A DNA stretch of 21,425 nt, taken from assembly GCA_001275005.1 (NCBI GenBank), contig JWZX01001880.1, positions 1-21,425 of the forward strand, written 5' to 3'. Position 1 is the stretch's first letter. Every line of letters starts with the position of its first letter. The notes under the pieces were generated by a model. That model had not been told where the DNA came from. It ran no database searches and saw only the letters and a program-made list of their open reading frames with translations. Position numbers and translations under genes: made by a program. This document shows positions 16,928 to 21,425 of the stretch, one piece after another. Source of the stretch: Chrysochromulina tobinii. Lineage: Eukaryota; Haptophyta; Prymnesiales; Chrysochromulinaceae.

Positions 16928-18936
16928 GGATCGCCGTCGAGGGGTTCGTCATCGGTAGGCGCGGCAGCCGAGGAGGCGGCGGACGGCTTGTGCGGCGCGT
17001 GGCGCAGGTGCAGGTCCGACGACTCAATCCACGCGAGCGCCTCCTCCGTCAGGTCCTCCTGAAGCACTTTGTAATAGTCGGTGCCGAGGATGGCCACCTG
17101 GGGACATGCAAGCAGAGGCAAACAAAGGCAATCAGGATGGCCACCTGGGGACATGGGCGCCGAAGGGTCATCAGCAGTAATCAGCAGTCATCAGCAGTCA
17201 TCAGCGATCATCAGCAGTCATCAGAGGCAATCAGAGGCAATCAGAGGCAATAACCTTCGCAGTGACCGACTTGGGCAGCACCGTGGACACGATGCGCCAA
17301 AAGAAGGGTAGAAAGCTCGGAGCGTTGAGGATGACAGCCTTTCGGAAGGACGATGGGTAGTGGGTCGAGAAGGACGAGAGGATGTCCTTGGTGAAGTCGA
17401 GCACGGCCCCAGTCAAGATTCGATACGAGAGGCCCGATAAGTCAAAGATCTCATACGTCTGTCACCAGGCAGCCCATCGACTTCTCAGTGCTCCACCATG
17501 GCAATCGGTGCTCATCATTTGGGACGCTCCTTGCCATCTTTGGCACTCGGAAGCACTCGGAAGCACTCAGGAGCGCTCAGAGGCACTCAGAGGCACTCAG
17601 AGGCACACTCAAATACTCACCTGTACCAAGCGCCCCTCCGCCAGCGTGTAGTGGTCGAGCCGCTGCTGAAGGAACTCAATGAGGCATAGGTAAAAGTGGT
17701 TGAACTTTCTGCGATAGTCCGGGTCCGATCGCTGGAGATCCTCGAGATTGTACTTGCCCAGCCGCTCGATTTTGACCGGACACCCAATTTTGGAACGGCC
17801 GCAATAGAGCCCTATGGTCGCGTACTGCGTCGCCCACTGACCATGCGTCATCTCAGCCGCGGAGAGCCAGCCGCCCGGATCGACCATATTAGGCATCTGG
17901 CTCAGTGGCAGATTCTTCGCACGCCACTCGAGTGCGCGACGGTAGCAGCTCTCAATCTTGTTGGCGTGCGGGCCGTGCTCCTTGAGGAATCGTATGAGCT
18001 GTCATCGGAAGTCAACAGGGAGGCGATTAGAGACGCAAGAGGGGAGGCCATCAGTGGCCATCAGTGCTCCTTGAGGAATCGGATGAGCTGTCATCGGAAG
18101 TCATCAATCATCGAGGCGTCACGGTATCATCACGGCGTCATCACGGCGTCATCACGATAACATCACAGTATCATCACGGTATCATCACGGCGTCATCACG
18201 GCGTCATCACGGCGTCATCACAGCGTCATCACGGGGTCATCACAGGGTCAGCAGAGGTTATTCAGCCTCTTACTTGGACATCGAGCAGCGGCTCGTGTGT
18301 GGGCACGAGCTCGCCACCACGCTCAGGCGCGGGCGGGTCCTTTCGCAGGTTGTCCTTGACCTCGCGCAGCACGCTCAGCTCCGCCTCCGACGCAATCAGC
18401 GCCGTCAGGTGTGTCGGTTGCACCGAAATCTCGCCCACCTGAATCGGCATCGAACTCGATTCGGCTGATGATCGGCTTAAGCGCAGGCGTGGCGAGGTCT
18501 CGCCGACCGTGCCGGTGGCGGTGAGCACGCGCTCGGGCCGTATCCGCCGCCACCGGTACCGGCGGAAGCGCAGCAGTACCACCACGGTCATCGCGAGCAG
18601 CGCACCCTGCGCGAACGCATAGCTGTCTACGATCTGGATGGAGACCGCCGAGAGCAGCAAGTGGAAGGCGAGGGGCGCAGTGACGGCGAGGCCGAAGAGC
18701 ACGCGCTTGGAGAGCGGATCGCGCTCTTGCACTAGGTGGATGGCGCCCGCCACCTTGGCCTGCTCCTCCTTGAGCAGCGCCGCCGACTGTTGCGAGATCC
18801 GACTCTGCAGGTTGTCGCACTCGGCCTTGAGGTGCTCCTGCTTGGCGCGCGCCGCGTCGAGTAGTGAGAGCGCCGCCTCGAGCTGCTCCTCGATCTCGCG
18901 GCTCGACCCGACGCCCATTCTGAGTTGGCCGCTCAC
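16909..18936 (-). CDS. Sec14/CRAL-TRIO lipid-transfer protein with N-terminal coiled coil and two membrane segments, four exons
   Basis: Proposed exons, in transcript order, are 18936-18274, 17998-17621, 17458-17255 and 17097-16909. All are in phase 0 and give 477 residues. Donors are GTAAGA, GTGAGT and a weaker GTTATT; acceptors end GATGACAG, GGTGACAG and GTCCCCAG. Residues about 12-66 are a coiled coil (EIEEQLEAALSLLDAARAK). Two hydrophobic segments follow near 79-103 and 109-123, so the protein is probably membrane-anchored. The CRAL-TRIO N region crosses the exon 1-2 join (DVQ|LIRFLKEHG, ALEWR). The lipid-binding core runs through CPVKIERLGKYNLEDL, FDLSGLSYRIL, FRKAVILNAPSFLPFFWRIV and LGTDYYKVLQ. 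The family moves or presents phosphatidylinositol and other lipids between membranes. The acidic C-terminus is short, with no GOLD domain. Substrate and membrane are unknown. Confidence 0.85.
17087..17155 (-). repeat. 22-bp direct repeat duplicating the last acceptor site of the Sec14-like gene
   Basis: Bases 17087-17108 and 17134-17155 are identical and include the acceptor CCCCAG|GTGGCC. The genuine junction is at 17097/17098; the copy at 17144/17145 is a ready-made alternative acceptor 47 bp upstream in the transcript, and would shift the frame. Confidence 0.9.
17171..17250 (-). repeat. 10-bp tandem repeats in Sec14-like intron 3
   Basis: Eight consecutive 10-base units: five of the type TCAGCAGTCA (with variants), then three of TCAGAGGCAA. 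They fill the intron next to its donor site. Confidence 0.95.
17541..17606 (-). repeat. 10-bp tandem repeats in Sec14-like intron 2
   Basis: Six full 10-base units of the form AGGCACTCAG or AAGCACTCGG, plus a partial one. They end about 15 bp inside the donor of the intron. Confidence 0.93.
17975..18103 (-). repeat. 40-bp direct repeat duplicating the first acceptor region of the Sec14-like gene
   Basis: Bases 17975-18014 and 18064-18103 match at 39 of 40 positions, 89 bp apart. The first copy spans the acceptor of exon 2 (junction 17998/17999) and its first codons (LIRFLKEH). The second copy lies inside intron 1; use of its acceptor would read the same eight residues and then a stop codon. 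Confidence 0.93.
18117..18250 (-). repeat. 11-bp minisatellite in Sec14-like intron 1
   Basis: About twelve copies of an 11-base unit CATCACGGCGT with variants (CATCACGATAA, CATCACAGTAT, CATCACGGGGT). They occupy half of the 275-bp intron, next to its donor. Confidence 0.92.
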
Positions 18937-19239
18937 GCTGGTGTCAAGAGGATGAGCACAGACGAGCCCTTAGTCGAGGTGGAATTTCTGTACCGGTAAC
19001 ATGTACTGTGAAATACCTGTGAAAGTCGAACTACCCCCTCTCACACACCACACTCCCACTCACCCTCGCCACTCTCACTCGCCACTCTCCCTCGCGCCAC
19101 TCTCCCTCGCCACTCTCTCTTGCTCCGCCCTGGGGCCACGCCTCCCCCGATGGTTTCGCGTCCTATACGGCCCCCGTCGCTTTTACCCGGCGCTCCTCCC
19201 ACACAGCATCCCCCCCTCGACCACATCCCCCCCTGCGGC
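18937..19239. other. Intergenic stretch upstream of the Sec14-like gene
   Basis: This stretch between two minus-strand genes holds the Sec14-like promoter and leader. From about 19060 to 19125 it has a run of CCACTCTCCCTCG-type repeats (GAG-rich on the transcribed strand, about 13-bp period). No gene is visible. Confidence 0.45.
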
Positions 19240-21425
19240 TCATGGCTTATGAGGCAGCAGCTCGGGCGGCAGCGTGGCGGGCAGCGTGATGCCCGCCTTG
19301 ACGCGCGCATTCGTCAGGTGCATCGCGAGGATGAACTCCTGCAAATCGAGCGCACGCAATCAGGAGCACGCAATCAGGCGCGCAATCAGACGCCATCACG
19401 CACCTGCAAGTCGAGCGCACGCAATGAGGAGCACGCAATCAGGCGCGCAATCAGACGTCATCACGCACCTGCAAGTCGAGCATCCCGTCGCCGTCCACGT
19501 CACTGAGGGCCCAGACTTGACGAAGCTCGGGCACGCCGAGCCCCGACTTTTGGAGCACTGAGAAGGCCTTCTCCTGCGAGACGCCCTTGGCGGTGCGCGT
19601 CGTGTGCAGCACTGAGAAGATCTGGGAGTAGCGCTGCTTATGTTGGTCGGTCGGCTGTGGAATCGATCCCGGAGCTGGAGCCGCGGCAGGGGTGTCGGCG
19701 GGGGCCACGGCGGGGGTGGCGGCGGGGTCGACGCCGCCAGCAGCAGCGGCGCCAGCAAACGCGCCAGCGGTGAGCAGCTGAGCAGCAAACGTGCCAGCGA
19801 CGCCGCCGCTCCCCTGGCTCTGCGCCGCGGCCACAGCTCCCATGAAGACCGATGCGCCGGTGGATTTCGTCAATTTGGCATGCAATTCGGCGGCCTCGGC
19901 CTCCGCCGCCGCCTTGGCCATGGCCGCCGCCTTCGCCGTGGCCGCCGCCTCGGCCTCCGCCGCCGCCTTGGCCGGGGCAAAGGCGCCGTCGAAGGCGCCG
20001 TGCCGGGCACTGGCATGCGCCGACGCCTGCGTGGCGCGCACTTCTGCGAGCGCTGCTGCCTGGGCTCGGGAGAGCGCCGCGCCCAGAGCGATCGGGATCG
20101 GTGGTGCCTCGACGCCCGCGACGACGCCCTCGCCCGCGACGGCGCGCCCCTCGTGAGCGAGGAGCAGCAGGGACTGCAGCACCGAGGCGAACCCGACGCG
20201 CGAGAGGGTACCATTGGGGCTCGCGACGAGCGCTCCCATCTCGGCACAGAGCTTGGCGAGGACGGAGCCCGGCACGCTGTGGGGAACGGAGCCTGGCACG
20301 CTGGGGGCGCCGCCGAGCAACCCAAATAAGGCATCGGCACGCCGCATCTCGGACGGGAGCGGCGGGGGCAGCCAGCTGGGCCAGTCGGGGAATGAAAGAG
20401 GAGTCTCTGCGGGGGTTGCAGGGGCGGCGGCGGCCAGGCTGGGGGTGGTGGCGGTGGCGGTGGTGACGGCGGCGACCCGAAGGTCAGGGGCTGCGTACTG
20501 GGGAGGAAAGGAGGAGGGCGTAAAGTTGAGGTCCGCTGGCGACTCGAGGCTGGTTGAGTTCGTTGCGGGAGGCCGGAGTGAGTCGGCACACGAGGAGTTG
20601 GTGAACAGGGGGGTGTTGAATTCGGCCCCAGCCTCCGAGCTGAATCCGCCCAATACAGCGCCGGCCTGCAGAGGGGTGGCGCTGCCGAGCTTGGCGTCTA
20701 GAGAAGGAGAGAGGAATCCTTGGGGGGGGGGCGTGGGCGATTGGAAGCCTGTAGACTGGAACGAGTCCGGAGCCTGGATCGAAGGCGGTACGGCGCTGGC
20801 GCCCCCAAGCGAGCCACCAAAACCAGCCGCATCAGCGCCGCCGCCAAAGCCAGCCGCGCCACCGCCAAAGGAGCAAAACGAGCCTCCGCCGAAGCCGCCG
20901 CCAGTGCCGCCGCCGCCAAAGTCAGGTGCGCTGGGCTGTGGCTGCGGCTGCGGTGCGCCGCCCTGGGCGCTGCCATAGCTCAGACACGCGGAGTCGAACC
21001 CCATTGCCTGAGATGACGTCGCTGTCGCGGGCACCGCCGGTGCGGACGCGGTACCAAACCCGCCACTAAAGCCAGCGCCGCCACCACCGAAGCCGCCACC
21101 ATAGCCGCACGCCTCGACGCCCCCGCCCCCGAACCCATCTCCAACGCCGCCTCCGAAGCCCCCCGCTACCGCAGGGGCTGGCTGGGTAGCGGGGGGCGTC
21201 GGAGACGGGTCTGGTGCACCGCCAAAAGCGGCGCCAAAGCCAGCGCCACCGCCGCCGAAGCCGCCGCCGCCGCCAAAGCCACCACCAGCGCCGCCATCAC
21301 TGTGGGACCCAAATCCCGTCGATGAGGTGGACGGCGGCGCGGTGGACATCGAGGCAGGCGCGCCACCGAAGCCGGCAAAGGCATCGCCAAAGGCGGGGGC
21401 GGCCGGGGCGGGGGCAGGGGCGGGG
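19240..21425 (-). CDS. FG-rich EH-domain protein (Eps15-like), two exons in window, 5' end missing
   Basis: The frame enters from the right edge (21425) and stays open, so the Met at 21349 need not be the start. The in-window exons are 21425-19469 and 19338-19240, phase 0. Numbered from that Met there are 659 residues. The first 200 or so are rich in Phe-Gly pairs within Gly runs. A central segment (PDWPSWLPPPLPSEMRRADALFGLL, then VLAKLCAEMGAL) looks like a degenerate EH domain. An Ala/Glu/Lys helix of AKAAAEAEAA type follows. The C-terminal EH domain (about 566 to the end) is complete: SQIFSVL, KSGLGVPELRQVWALSD, a canonical EF-hand loop DVDGDGMLDLQE, FILAMHL and LPATLPPELLP. EH domains bind Asn-Pro-Phe peptides in endocytic and trafficking complexes. 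The intron falls between positions 11 and 12 of the calcium loop. Confidence 0.85.
19338..19481 (-). repeat. 65-bp tandem duplication forming the whole EH-gene intron
   Basis: The 14-mer CCTGCAARTCGAGC starts at 19338, 19403 and 19468, exactly 65 bp apart. The two 51-bp spacers between the copies differ at two positions. The intron (19339-19468) is 130 bp, which is two whole units. Each 14-mer contains the transcript-strand junction TTGCAG|G, and at 19403/19404 an acceptor CAG directly abuts a donor GTGCGT. Confidence 0.95.

Overview
The window is GC-rich nuclear DNA of a eukaryotic alga. Spliced genes with GT-AG introns, long low-complexity coding tracts (Ala, Gly, Gln, Ser, Ala-Pro), a light-harvesting protein of the chlorophyll a/c (fucoxanthin) type and cilium-related proteins (a CFAP97-family protein and a phosphatase with a docking helix pair) point to a flagellate chlorophyll-c alga. 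A haptophyte is my best guess; the taxon is inferred from gene content and composition, not from any search.

Left part (1-4120, + strand): the 3' end of an unrecognised coding region, a minisatellite with 34 CACGTG palindromes, a three-exon AlkB-like 2-oxoglutarate/Fe(II) oxygenase, a foldback inverted repeat, and a single-exon RDM1-like protein (RRM plus RD motif). The two recognised genes here suggest nucleic-acid repair or modification.

Middle (4660-10650): on the minus strand a small single-pass membrane protein with a CX3C pair, then a 1593-codon ankyrin/IBR/Ariadne-like protein that seems to have lost the catalytic parts of an RBR ubiquitin ligase. It is divergent, by about 118 bp, from a two-exon CFAP97-family gene on the plus strand.

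Right-centre (12650-16330): a three-exon light-harvesting gene (+), an unrecognised basic protein (-), and, divergent from that, a two-exon PP2C phosphatase with an N-terminal RIIa/DPY30-like docking domain.

Right end (16900-21425, - strand): a four-exon Sec14-type lipid-transfer protein with an N-terminal coiled coil and two membrane segments, and an FG-rich EH-domain protein that runs off the right edge. Both suggest membrane traffic.

The most unusual signal is in the introns. I place ten introns by reading frame, splice signals and family continuity. Four of them, all in the last 6 kb, have direct duplications that span a splice site. The clearest is an intron of 130 bp made of exactly two 65-bp tandem copies, with an AG|GT junction at the midpoint. 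This looks like intron birth or remodelling by tandem duplication over AGGT sites. The Sec14 introns are also filled with 10- and 11-bp tandem repeats.
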